Assembly: GCA_026005135.1 (NCBI GenBank)
Contig: BPKM01000003.1
Coordinates: 186,001-250,000, forward strand
Origin: Leptospiraceae bacterium
GTDB lineage: Bacteria; Spirochaetota; Leptospiria; Leptospirales; Leptonemataceae
Length of the DNA: 64,000 nucleotides
Reading direction: 5' to 3'
Below, piece after piece: positions 19,919-28,477 of the stretch; positions within the stretch are counted from its first letter, which is position 1, and each line of letters opens with the position of its first letter. The position numbers and the translations under genes were made by a program. The notes beneath the pieces were generated by a model, which had not been told where the DNA came from, made no database searches, and saw only the letters and a list, made by a program, of their open reading frames with translations.

Positions 19919-19946
19919 ATAATAATCGAATTATTTTTTTTGTCAA
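19919..19946 (-). promoter_or_regulatory. Array promoter in the leader
   Basis: On the minus strand a perfect TTGACA (19941-19946) is followed after 16 bases by TATTAT (19919-19924), which matches five of six -10 positions. It points into the array, with the first repeat about 80 bases downstream. Confidence 0.65.
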
Positions 19947-19965
19947 CCCTAAAACCAGAAAAAAA

Positions 19966-20255
19966 TACGGGGGATCGACAAAAAATAGTTGTAAAATTTT
20001 AATAACTCTGGATCAAATTTTTGGTTATATTGCCATTTTAAGCCAAAATTTATAAAATTTTAAAAAAGTTCTTGCTTATATACATTTGTATAGTTTATGT
20101 TCGCGTAAAAACTTGGGGGTCGACAAAAATTATTTAAGAAATTTTACTATTTTCATTGAAAATTTTGGGTTATATAACCATTTTAAAGCAAAATTTGTAA
20201 AATTTTAAAAAAATGCTTGCTTATATACGTATGTATAGTTATGTTTCGCGTAAAA
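19966..20255. repeat. Imperfect tandem duplication in the leader (2 x about 145 bp)
   Basis: Copy 1 (19966-20110) and copy 2 (20111-20255) share the same order of blocks: GGGGG(A)TCGACAAAAA, then GGTTATAT(T/A), CCATTTTAA(A)GC, AAAATTT(A/G)TAAAATTTTAAAA, CTTGCTTATATAC(A/G)T, and TTCGCGTAAAA at the end. The divergence suggests an old duplication under some constraint, possibly repeated protein-binding sites of the leader. Confidence 0.7.
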
Positions 20256-20296
20256 TAATAGAAAATATTAAAGTTTATTTAATAATTCATAATGTA

Positions 20297-20563
20297 TTAG
20301 AAAAATAAATCTTCGTGAGAAGGTTTTGGTATTCCTAACATTTCTCTTTCGTGATATTTTTTTGTACGAAATTTATAAATTAAAATACTATCTTCTTCTT
20401 CAATCATAATTGATTTTAATTCATCTTTTAAAATTCTTAAATTAGCTTCTGTTATTTCCCCTTCGAATACGCTATTCTGTACCCATGTTAAATATTTTTT
20501 ACAAATTTTATGAAATTTATAAACTCTTTTTTCATTAACATCGTATACAAGTATTATAAACAT
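20297..20563 (-). CDS. cas2: CRISPR-associated endonuclease Cas2
   Basis: This is an 88-residue Cas2 of normal length, beginning MFIILVYDV with the conserved aspartate (D8) at the end of the first strand, in a ferredoxin-like fold with RVYKFHKICKKYLTWVQNSV. Cas2 dimers bridge two Cas1 dimers in the spacer-integration complex. It is the last gene of the cas operon, four bases after cas1, and is followed directly by the leader. Confidence 0.96.
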   Translation of the reverse strand: MFIILVYDVNEKRVYKFHKICKKYLTWVQNSVFEGEITEANLRILKDELKSIMIEEEDSILIYKFRTKKYHEREMLGIPKPSHEDLFF

Positions 20564-20567
20564 ATCA

Positions 20568-21563
20568 TCACCAATTTGTTATATAAGGTTGATATAGCTT
20601 TTCTCCAAGAAAATGTTTATAAAGTTTATAACATTCCAGTCGGATCAATTTCCGATAAGAAACGTTTCCTAAATTTTTATATTTTATTGTAGTAGATAAT
20701 TTTTCTTCGAATAATTTTATAAAGATTTGTTTTCCCTTTTCATTCAAATAACTATAATCAATATTTTTTTCGAAATGCTTTAGCTGAATTTGATTTTTAT
20801 TTATCAGATTAAAAATAACTCTGTCGACAATAATAGGTTTAAAGATTTCTGCTAAATCAAGATTTAAACTAAAACTTCTTTGGTTGCTTTCGTGTAAATA
20901 TCCAATTCTTGGATCCAGATGTGTTCTATAAATTTGTGATAATATTGTTGTATAAATTAATGAGTTTCCAAAACTAATTAAAGCATTGATAGGATTCTTT
21001 GGTGGTCTTTTGGTTCTTTTATCAAAAGAAAAGCTATCCGAATTCAGAATGATATTAAAAGATTCGTAATATATTTTACGGATTTCTCCTTCTAATGCCA
21101 TTAATTCTGGGATATTATTTTTGTTATTTATTTCGTTTGATTTCTCGTTAATAATATTAATATAATTCATAATTTCTGAATCATTGTTTGATCTATAATA
21201 ATATTTTAAATTTTTTAAGATATTTTCAACTGCACCTAAGACAAATTTCTTTGCCAGAAATAATCGTTTTTGTCCATTTAAATAAAATTCAGCTTGCTTG
21301 ATAATCATAATACCAGAATTATAATATTCTCTTGGATAAAAGCAACCAATATAATAACCATAATGATTATAAAAAAAGATAGGAATTCTATTCTGTGTTA
21401 AAAATTCTAATACTCTTTTATTTAAATCGATTTCTCCAAAAATATGAATTTCTGATATGGTATTTATAGGAATATTTTTTGTCTCATTATCTTTAAGAAA
21501 ATATAGGGAATTATCTTTTCGTTTTATTTGACCATTATTAAAAATATAAATGGGCTTCTTCAT
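20568..21563 (-). CDS. cas1: CRISPR integrase Cas1 (Cas1b type)
   Basis: This 331-residue Cas1 is full length. The metal-binding active site is visible: E158 in ALEGEIR, H224 in YLHESNQRS and E239 in LDLAEIFKP, followed by D247. It cuts and joins prespacer ends at the leader-proximal repeat. The gene lies between cas4 and cas2 with gaps of 3-4 bases. Gene order and the SLNLDLAEIFKPIIVDR signature match Cas1 of type I-B loci. Confidence 0.96.
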   Translation of the reverse strand: MKKPIYIFNNGQIKRKDNSLYFLKDNETKNIPINTISEIHIFGEIDLNKRVLEFLTQNRIPIFFYNHYGYYIGCFYPREYYNSGIMIIKQAEFYLNGQKRLFLAKKFVLGAVENILKNLKYYYRSNNDSEIMNYINIINEKSNEINNKNNIPELMALEGEIRKIYYESFNIILNSDSFSFDKRTKRPPKNPINALISFGNSLIYTTILSQIYRTHLDPRIGYLHESNQRSFSLNLDLAEIFKPIIVDRVIFNLINKNQIQLKHFEKNIDYSYLNEKGKQIFIKLFEEKLSTTIKYKNLGNVSYRKLIRLECYKLYKHFLGEKLYQPYITNW

Positions 21564-21566
21564 TTT

Positions 21567-22067
21567 TTAACTCCAGCATAATTCTTTATATGCACAATTT
21601 TTACAATAAGGTATTTTTACTGGTTTTGGTGGTTTTTTTAATTCTAAAATTTCTTTGATTTTTTTTATAGAATCTTGGAGTTCTTGTTCAATTTCTTTTG
21701 TTAAAATTACTCTTTCTTTTTTTCTTTCTTCTGGTATTAATAATTCTCCTTTTAAATTAATTCCTTTCTGTTTTAAATAATATAAATAAAAGGCAAGTTG
21801 CATTCTGGCACTTTTTAAAAAAGAAGATGATTTTTTTATTTCTCCTATAACCTTTTTATTTTCTATTATATCAATTTTTATTTTATTATCGATTAATAAT
21901 TCCTTTTTTTGTTTTTTATAAAAATGTTCATGAATATGTCTTCCAATTTTGATAAAATCATTTTCTTGATTAGGTTCAATAGAATGTCCAATAAGCCATA
22001 CTTCTCGATGACAAATATAATAATACCAGATTAAAGTTCCATTGATATTTTCGTTTAAAATATCCAA
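21567..22067 (-). CDS. cas4: CRISPR-associated exonuclease Cas4
   Basis: This 166-residue Cas4 has the RecB-like nuclease core (GEIKKSS and SARMQLAFYLYYL) and four cysteines for an Fe-S cluster: one early (YICHREVW) and three at the C-terminus (YCKNCAYKELC). Cas4 trims prespacer ends and selects the PAM side during adaptation. It overlaps the 3' end of cas3 by 13 bases and is directly followed by cas1. Confidence 0.93.
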   Translation of the reverse strand: MDILNENINGTLIWYYYICHREVWLIGHSIEPNQENDFIKIGRHIHEHFYKKQKKELLIDNKIKIDIIENKKVIGEIKKSSSFLKSARMQLAFYLYYLKQKGINLKGELLIPEERKKERVILTKEIEQELQDSIKKIKEILELKKPPKPVKIPYCKNCAYKELCWS

Positions 22068-24415
22068 AATGTTTCTCCTTTGATTTTATATCCTGTTTCT
22101 AAATCGTAATAATTTTCCAGTATTGAGTTAGAAACATAATAAAAATAATTTTTTAATTCTGGTGGATTTTCTTGAATAGGAACAGAAATCACATATTGAT
22201 AAAATTCTGATTTTATAGAATCAAAGGCTTTTTTTCTTTGGAATAAATCTTGTATCTTCCAGATACGAGAAAATTCTTCCCATATTTTATTTGCATCTTG
22301 ATTGATTTCTATAAAAACATCTTGTTTATAATAATCTTCTTTTATTAAGATAAAATCTTCAATAGAATTAATTTTATTTTTTTCTTTTTCTGCCGAAAAC
22401 TTTAAACTATATAACATTTCCAGTAATTCTTTTGAAGTATTATTGGATTTTATCTTAGATACTTGCTTATAATAATCATTAACAAGATTTATAAATTCTT
22501 TTTCTGAATATTTGTCATTCGTGAGAATTTCTTCTGTTGCATTAATTAAGATAGCATCATATATATAAGAATAATAATGTCGATTATTTTTTTCATCTAT
22601 AAGTTTTATAATATAAAAATCCCCTTTTGGTTTTTTTTGTTCTCTATTACATCTACCTGCTGATTGGTTTAAACTATCGAATGGTGCTAAATCTCTATAA
22701 ACTATATCAAAATCAATATCTACACCCGCTTCGACAAGTTGTGTAGTAATTGCAATACGTTTTTTCTGTTCTTTTAATCTTTTAATTCGATTTAATCGTT
22801 CTCTTGGAATAATATGTGTGGAAAGAAAAATGATTTCATCTTTAAAGTCTTCTTTTAGTAAATTATAAAGTTCCTTTGCAGAATTGACAGTGTTCATTAT
22901 AAAAAGATAGGTTTTATTATTATCTATTTTTAAATTATAATAAAAATCTTCTATTGTTTTAGTTGTTTTATCGAAAAAAACATTATATCTATTAAATGTT
23001 TTAAAATATTTTTTATTCCCAAGCTCTGTATACTGATTTTCTTCAAAAATTAGTGGTTGAGTTGCTGTTGATAAAATAACATAAAAATTATAATTTTTTG
23101 ATAACTGATTTAAAACTTCTTTTAATAAAAGCCAGTATTTATAAGGTATAGATTGAACTTCGTCTAATATAACGACAGAATTTGTAAATTTATGAAATTT
23201 TCTTAACATTTTATTTTTATTTCCAATAAGGGAATAAAAAAATTGCTGAAATGTGGTAATAATAATTTTAGCATTCCAGCCTTCTATTAAAATTCTGGAA
23301 GTATCGTAATCAAATTCTTCTTCGTTTTTGTTAGTTTTATAACTAAATCCAGTTAAATGGTGATGTTTTAGTAAAATTGTATTATCTGGATTCATCTTAT
23401 TTTGTTTTAAAATATTTTCGATTACAAAATGATTTTGTTCAATAATGGATAAAAAGGGTAGGGTATAAATAATCTTTAAATCTATACCTTTTTCTTTTTT
23501 TACTTTTTCTGCAATTCTTAAAGCAAGTTTAAATGAAATAAGAGTTTTTCCTATTCCAGTGGGTAAGGTAATCGTATATATTTTTTTGCTTAAATCAATA
23601 TTACTATTAGTAATTTCATCATAAGCTTTTTTACGAATATTATTTATAGAACTATTTTCTGAAAAAGTATTTATATAATTATCAACAACTTTCGGGGAAA
23701 TATAGATTTCATTAAATAATAAAGATTTATCTTTTATTACAACCTCTGATTTATCAGCATCAAGTAAAAGAGAGAATAAAAAAATTGTATTTATATAATA
23801 ATCTAATGATTTTTTATCTTTTAGTTGTCTTATATATTTTTTGATTTTTTTTAATTTATGGACTAATTCATCAAAATTGATATCATTTAAAGAAAACTTT
23901 AATATTTCTTTATTTTCAGCTTCTAAATTATTTAAAAATATTTCAAAATTTTTTAAATTGATAGATTGGATCTGTTTTTTTAAAATCTGTATTTCGTGTT
24001 CGTCAAAATCAAACTCGAATAAAAAATTTTTTAAATTCGAATGATGTCTTTTAGGTAATACAAAAGAAATAGCCAGTAGAAAAGGATCATTAATGTTTTT
24101 TTGTTTTAGATATCTTTCTGAAAGATAAAAACCAATAAAGCCCCCAAAAAGAGCATGTTGGGTTTCTGGTTTATTTTTTAAACTACTTTTCTCTTTAATA
24201 TTCTCTTTTTTTAGATAATCCTGAAAAAACTGTGTTGATTTTCCTAAATCATGAGAAAAAACAATGATTGTTAAAATATCTTTTAGAATTTCATCAGAAA
24301 TACCTTTTTTATTTAAGAAATTCAAAGCTATTTCAATAACTTCGCTTGTATGATTTTCTAAAAATCTATCAGGATGAGATAGTAAATTGCTATTTAGATT
24401 TTTAATTTCTTGCAT
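22055..24415 (-). CDS. cas3: CRISPR nuclease-helicase Cas3 (type I-B)
   Basis: This 786-residue Cas3 carries both domains. The HD nuclease is N-terminal (SHDLGKSTQFF at about 54-64 and HALFGG near 87). The superfamily-2 helicase follows, with Walker A TLPTGIGKT, DEVQ box ILDEVQ, motif III LSTATQP and motif VI QSAGRCNRE. All catalytic motifs are intact, so it should unwind and degrade DNA recruited by the type I-B Cascade. It lies one base after cas5 and overlaps cas4. Confidence 0.96.
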   Translation of the reverse strand: MQEIKNLNSNLLSHPDRFLENHTSEVIEIALNFLNKKGISDEILKDILTIIVFSHDLGKSTQFFQDYLKKENIKEKSSLKNKPETQHALFGGFIGFYLSERYLKQKNINDPFLLAISFVLPKRHHSNLKNFLFEFDFDEHEIQILKKQIQSINLKNFEIFLNNLEAENKEILKFSLNDINFDELVHKLKKIKKYIRQLKDKKSLDYYINTIFLFSLLLDADKSEVVIKDKSLLFNEIYISPKVVDNYINTFSENSSINNIRKKAYDEITNSNIDLSKKIYTITLPTGIGKTLISFKLALRIAEKVKKEKGIDLKIIYTLPFLSIIEQNHFVIENILKQNKMNPDNTILLKHHHLTGFSYKTNKNEEEFDYDTSRILIEGWNAKIIITTFQQFFYSLIGNKNKMLRKFHKFTNSVVILDEVQSIPYKYWLLLKEVLNQLSKNYNFYVILSTATQPLIFEENQYTELGNKKYFKTFNRYNVFFDKTTKTIEDFYYNLKIDNNKTYLFIMNTVNSAKELYNLLKEDFKDEIIFLSTHIIPRERLNRIKRLKEQKKRIAITTQLVEAGVDIDFDIVYRDLAPFDSLNQSAGRCNREQKKPKGDFYIIKLIDEKNNRHYYSYIYDAILINATEEILTNDKYSEKEFINLVNDYYKQVSKIKSNNTSKELLEMLYSLKFSAEKEKNKINSIEDFILIKEDYYKQDVFIEINQDANKIWEEFSRIWKIQDLFQRKKAFDSIKSEFYQYVISVPIQENPPELKNYFYYVSNSILENYYDLETGYKIKGETFWIF

Positions 24416-25117
24416 TTATATAAGAAAGGATATGATTTTATTTTTTATCTCTATCTTATAACAATTTTTAAAATTTCCTTCTATACTATTACCTTCTACT
24501 TCCATTACAATATCTTCGTAAGATAGAACTTCTCTATTTTTGTTCATATCCATTGGTAATTTTTCTTTAAAATATTTTTTACCTTCTACAAATTCTAATT
24601 TTTTTATATTTCTAGAAGGTATGATAGTATTTACTTTATTGGCTATTTCTAATGGTTTTACCTCGTATTCTCCATCGTATTGAAAATTTGCTATAAGATT
24701 GGCAAGTCCAAGAGAAAGTGTATAGTAAGTTTTTTTATTTTTTATATTCTCTATTAAATTATTAAATAATTCTTTATTTTCTAAATGAATGTAAATTTTA
24801 TAAGCTGGATTTCTTAAAAATTCGGTTTTAATCTGTGTTCTTGTTTTTATCAAATGGAAACTTCCAGAATTTTTTGTATCTATTAAATTAAGAGTTATTC
24901 TCGTCTTCTTTATAGGTTTAAGAATTTCAATTGCTAATTTCGTAGTTCTTCCGTTAATAAATTTTAGATATTCTTTTTTATTTAATCCTAAAATTGCTCC
25001 AAGCATACCATAGATTGTAGTGGGTGGAGGAACAGAAAAAGTCAATGGCGAAGATGTTGTATAAAATTTTCTAAAATGTCCAAAATCTCCCCAGATATCG
25101 AAAATTAATAATTTCAT
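24416..25117 (-). CDS. cas5b: CRISPR Cascade subunit Cas5 (type I-B)
   Basis: This 233-residue Cas5 has the typical N-terminal strand and loop, DIWGDFGHFRKFYTTSSPLT, followed by PPPTTIYGMLGAILGL, characteristic of Cas5h/Cas5b. Cas5 binds the 5' handle of the crRNA in Cascade. It lies between cas7 and cas3 and ends one base before cas3. Confidence 0.93.
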   Translation of the reverse strand: MKLLIFDIWGDFGHFRKFYTTSSPLTFSVPPPTTIYGMLGAILGLNKKEYLKFINGRTTKLAIEILKPIKKTRITLNLIDTKNSGSFHLIKTRTQIKTEFLRNPAYKIYIHLENKELFNNLIENIKNKKTYYTLSLGLANLIANFQYDGEYEVKPLEIANKVNTIIPSRNIKKLEFVEGKKYFKEKLPMDMNKNREVLSYEDIVMEVEGNSIEGNFKNCYKIEIKNKIISFLI

Positions 25118-25151
25118 GGTTTTATTCCTATAGTTTTAATACCATTTATAA

Positions 25152-26057
25152 TTAAAAATTTAATTCTTCGAATTTTATATTTTTTAAAGAGAGCTCTTTA
25201 TTTAGTTTTAAATTTCTATCAATTTTATATAAGATCTTATCAATCTTTTCTGATTCTTCTTCGATTATTTCCATCAGTTTATCTATATTTAAAATAAAAT
25301 CATTTGTATTTCTAAGTTCTTCATCTACTTTTTCTGATTCAATTTTAATATATCGATGAAGTTCTCCAATATGAGATTTAACACCATCTTTATAAATTAT
25401 TTCTATCAAAAGTCTTGGTATCTGTTCACTTTTAGAACGTGTTATAAGATTTTTTGTTCCTTCCCACATTCCTTTTTTTAAATATTCTAAATCTTGGTCA
25501 GTTAATTTTGTTTCTTTTGCAGCATTTTCGTTTGCTAAGCCATGAAAAGCTATTAAAGAATAGGGTAAAATCCATTCTTCTCTAAATGTTTTTTGCTCTT
25601 TTCCAGAACCTGATGCAAAAGCACCTGTTCCTTTTATGAATTCAAGTTTTACTTTATGTAAAGATTGTCCCATATTAAATTGAACAGGCCCAGTATAGGT
25701 AATAGAACTATCTTTATTCTTTCCTGTTGTTATTGGTATTGTTCCACCAAAGAGTCTAACATCAATACAATTTTCTAAAATTTCAACTGGATCATTTTTG
25801 AAATCTTTTGCTCTTGCTTTTGCATCCTGAATTTTTCCTTCTATATCAGAAATTTCTCTTACAAAAATTTCGAGACCTTCAAATTCATAAAGATAATCTC
25901 TTATAGTTCTTTTTAATCGAACATCTGTGACAATATTTTTCCCTGTTTCTTCATCAATTCTTGGTTTATTTTCATCATTAGGATCGCCGTTTGGATTGGC
26001 AAAGCTTACATCATATAAAAATAAATATTCTCTACGATTTTTTATTGTTTTATCCAT
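25152..26057 (-). CDS. cas7b: CRISPR Cascade backbone Cas7 (Csh2, type I-B)
   Basis: This 301-residue Cas7 of the Csh2 family has the diagnostic start YLFLYDVSFANPNGDPNDEN and the DVRLKRTIRDYL and CIDVRLFGG blocks. Cas7 multimerises along the crRNA spacer in Cascade. AAAGGAGAAAAAC precedes the ATG. The 380 bases upstream contain gene remnants rather than cas8b itself, which is unusual because cas8b normally abuts cas7. Confidence 0.94.
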   Translation of the reverse strand: MDKTIKNRREYLFLYDVSFANPNGDPNDENKPRIDEETGKNIVTDVRLKRTIRDYLYEFEGLEIFVREISDIEGKIQDAKARAKDFKNDPVEILENCIDVRLFGGTIPITTGKNKDSSITYTGPVQFNMGQSLHKVKLEFIKGTGAFASGSGKEQKTFREEWILPYSLIAFHGLANENAAKETKLTDQDLEYLKKGMWEGTKNLITRSKSEQIPRLLIEIIYKDGVKSHIGELHRYIKIESEKVDEELRNTNDFILNIDKLMEIIEEESEKIDKILYKIDRNLKLNKELSLKNIKFEELNF

Positions 26058-26103
26058 TGTTTTTCTCCTTTAAAGTAAGTTTTTATTTTTAATATTAATT
26101 TTT

Positions 26104-26420
26104 TTAATTGAATTCATTTTGATATTCATAAGTTAGCATATTTCTAAGTTTTTTACTAAATCTACAGTCCCTAATTTTTCAAGATTATATAATATATCTA
26201 AAAACTCATTTATCTTAGTATTCGCCAATGGTATCGAGAAATCCTCTAAAATAGTTTTTATCCTAAATAATCTTGTAGTCTGATAAATCTAATAAATGTA
26301 TTAAAAATCTTAATATTTTTAGATTATCGATTATTGTTTTCTTATTATTTCTTGCTTTCTTTTTTTTAGTCTATCTAAATGAGTTTTGTTTATCTCTAAA
26401 TCTTCTTTTAGAAAGTTCAT
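26104..26420 (-). pseudogene. Remnant of an HI0074/HEPN-like substrate-binding protein
   Basis: On the minus strand an ATG at 26420 opens a frame, MNFLKEDLEINKTHLDRLKK, that stops early. Further on, other frames give ILEDFSIP, EFLDILYNLEKLGTVD and finally LRNMLTYEYQNEF, ending at 26104. The last piece matches the LRNxLxHEYP pattern of HI0074-like (HEPN-related) partners of minimal nucleotidyltransferases. The parts are separated by frameshifts and stops, so the gene is dead. It follows the nucleotidyltransferase fragment at 26444-26647. Confidence 0.5.
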
Positions 26421-26443
26421 ATTACAAAATTTTATTCTATTTA

Positions 26444-26647
26444 TTATGAGTTTAGATAAAAATTTAGTTCTTCGCTTAGAAAGGTTTCTTTTGCAGTTTC
26501 GATAAAAATATTTATATTACCAACTTTTTTATTATGATCTAATCTACTACCAAATATTAAGATGTTTATTTTTTTTCCAAAAATATCTTTTGCTTTTTCT
26601 TTAATAATTTTAATTTTTGCTTTATACTGTTTAATTTTCGAATTCAT
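26444..26647 (-). pseudogene. Minimal nucleotidyltransferase (MNT) remnant
   Basis: A 67-codon frame beginning MNSKIKQYKAK overlaps the last codons of cas8b (start at 26647). It contains ILIFGSRLDHNKKVGNINIF, the MNT core GSR...GDID, but both metal-binding aspartates read asparagine (GNIN). The family usually extends 30-60 residues further. Loss of the catalytic residues and the short length indicate decay. MNT genes usually pair with HEPN-type partners, and a remnant of one follows directly. Confidence 0.6.
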
Positions 26648-27245
26648 CTTTTTCTTCTCCGTATATAATTTTTGCAACATTTCTATTGAGTGCCATGCCA
26701 GAAGCAAAATAGAAGTTGATTTCGTCTATTGTTAATCCAAACTTTTCCTGAGATAAAAGATTTTTTGAAATTTCTTCTGCGAGTTCCTGTTTTCCCTTAT
26801 CGAATCTATCGTATTCCATTAGTTTATTAATTACTTCTGGAAGCAATCCTTTTATATCTTCTTCTTTCATTTTTAAACCTTTCAGATTTTTAAAAAAAGG
26901 AATACTTCCTCTTTCTCGTCCTTGAATGTTTAAAAGCATCTGGGTTAATGTTCCGAGTAAGAAAATACCTTTTTTTGCTGGAGTATTTAGAGCATTTCCC
27001 ATTTTTTTATAAATTTCATCAAATTTTGTTTTTTCCATTTTTTGCTCCTCGAAATGTAATAAATAAAGTTCTTCGAAAAAACGAATATTCATAATTGCGT
27101 CTAAAACAGTATAGTAAAAGTTTTTTCCATTTAAAAATTCATTTCTTATTTTTCTATTGAATATATAAATTAAAGTATTATAATCTAATCTTCCTCCTCT
27201 GAAAATTTTATCTATATACTTCGTAAAAAAGTTTATCAAATTCAT
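26631..27245 (-). CDS. cas8b: Cas8b (Csh1) C-terminal part, separated by frameshifts
   Basis: This 204-residue frame continues the Cas8b begun at 27332-28351. It is helical and contains GIFLLGTLTQMLLNIQGRER and EINFYFASGMALNR, typical of the C-terminal helical bundle of Csh1-type Cas8b. The ATG at 27245 is probably not a natural start. In the frame one base earlier the sequence reads upstream as KVTNFLNEFDKLF and then meets this frame if one T is removed from the T6 run near 27225. A second shift lies at the T5 run near 27335. If both shifts are bypassed the protein is about 570 residues, normal for Cas8b. Confidence 0.8.
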   Translation of the reverse strand: MNLINFFTKYIDKIFRGGRLDYNTLIYIFNRKIRNEFLNGKNFYYTVLDAIMNIRFFEELYLLHFEEQKMEKTKFDEIYKKMGNALNTPAKKGIFLLGTLTQMLLNIQGRERGSIPFFKNLKGLKMKEEDIKGLLPEVINKLMEYDRFDKGKQELAEEISKNLLSQEKFGLTIDEINFYFASGMALNRNVAKIIYGEEKDEFEN

Positions 27246-27331
27246 TTAAAAAATTAGTGACTTTTGTTAAATTATAATCTAATTCATTGTTAAATTCTCG
27301 ACTAAATATATTATCTATCTTTGCTTTAACA

Positions 27332-28351
27332 TCAAAAACGAAAATGGATTCTTGTAGGAAGAACATCTTCTATTAATAATAAAATTCTTTCTGCTGCATT
27401 ATCTTTTTTTAGAAAAAGGAAATATAAACTAATTATATCTTTTTTATCTTTAAGAATATCAAGAATTTCTTCTATGTTTCCTGTTAAAGTTTTCCTTTGT
27501 TCTTTTGTTAATTTTTGTTTTTTTTCTTCTAATGTTAAAATATCGTTTATTTCATTAAGAGCTTCTGGAATGTTAAGAATCATTTTTGGAATAAGATAAT
27601 AAATTTTTCCGTGAAAATTATATTTTAAATGATCTTCTACATATTTTTTTGCATAATCGATTTTAAGAAAGCATTCTTCGCATATAGGAAAATTTTTCCA
27701 GGCTTTATTTTTATTAAAACCACCAGAAATATAGCATTCTTTATCTAAGGTATAAAATTTATATATCTGAGAAGTTGTAAAAACTTCTTTTTTATTTCCA
27801 CAAATACTGCATATAGCATCTTTTTGGGAAATTTCTTTAATTTTTTCTAAATAATCATTTAATAAAATCTTTTTAAAATCTGGATTTTGTATATTATATA
27901 AATATTGATGATTTATTTTTATCGTTAAAATCTTATTATCTTTGGATTGCTGGTTCAGTTCTTCTAATTTTGAGATAATTTTATCTTTATTTTTATTAAG
28001 ATTATCATAAATTATTTTAATTTCCGGAACATTATTATGATTTTCTAACCATTTTAAAAGTTTTTTTGTAAATGTTTTTTCTGGCTCTGTAATTCTTGAT
28101 GTAGGAGAAAAATCTGGTGCATTAGAACCAGAAGCCCTTTTATAGAGATAAATATAGGGTATTTCTTCTTTAAGTTCTTCGACTGATATTTTTTCAAAAT
28201 TTAAGTTTTTATCAAAATCCAATGCCCATACAATTTTATAGGTTCCATTACTATCAGGATTTTCTAATAATATATCAATTGGTGCTTTACTTTGTTTTTG
28301 TAATAAAATTTCTCCTAAATCTTTAAGTGCTGTTAACATAATTAAATCCAA
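27332..28351 (-). CDS. cas8b: Cas8b (Csh1) N-terminal part, ends at a frameshift
   Basis: This 339-residue part of the type I-B large subunit has a zinc-finger-like module, CSICGNKKEV ... ICEECF (around residues 181-226), seen in Cas8b1/Csh1. The end reads LPTRIHFRF and stops, but one base fewer in the T5 run gives RFDVKAKIDNIFSREF and continues toward the second fragment at 26631-27245. Cas8b recognises the PAM and anchors Cascade. Without it type I-B interference should fail, unless slippage restores the frame. A 126-bp gap separates it from csm5. Confidence 0.85.
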   Translation of the reverse strand: MDLIMLTALKDLGEILLQKQSKAPIDILLENPDSNGTYKIVWALDFDKNLNFEKISVEELKEEIPYIYLYKRASGSNAPDFSPTSRITEPEKTFTKKLLKWLENHNNVPEIKIIYDNLNKNKDKIISKLEELNQQSKDNKILTIKINHQYLYNIQNPDFKKILLNDYLEKIKEISQKDAICSICGNKKEVFTTSQIYKFYTLDKECYISGGFNKNKAWKNFPICEECFLKIDYAKKYVEDHLKYNFHGKIYYLIPKMILNIPEALNEINDILTLEEKKQKLTKEQRKTLTGNIEEILDILKDKKDIISLYFLFLKKDNAAERILLLIEDVLPTRIHFRF

Positions 28352-28477
28352 TATATATAAATTACTAAATTTACATCATTATCTATTTATATAATGTCAG
28401 AAAAATAAAAAAATGTTTCAATTTTTTCTGAAAATTAGTAAGAATACTCAACCCACAATTTGTTAAAATAAAATTCT

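Larger units (their letters stand above)
19839..20296 (-). promoter_or_regulatory. CRISPR leader
   Basis: This 458-bp AT-rich non-coding stretch lies between the newest repeat and the stop of cas2, upstream of the array on the minus strand. It contains a promoter (19919-19946), a hairpin between promoter and first repeat (19864-19900) and a tandem duplication of about 145 bp (19966-20255). Its position and content identify it as the leader, where Cas1-Cas2 inserts new spacers. Confidence 0.85.

Noticed and set aside
20510-20692. Plus-strand 60-codon frame over the cas2/cas1 junction
   Set aside because: It is antisense to two well-identified cas genes, without conserved features.
28352-28477. 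GTTTCAATT in the csm5-cas8b gap as a stray CRISPR repeat
   Set aside because: Only nine bases match the repeat, which is expected by chance in such AT-rich DNA.
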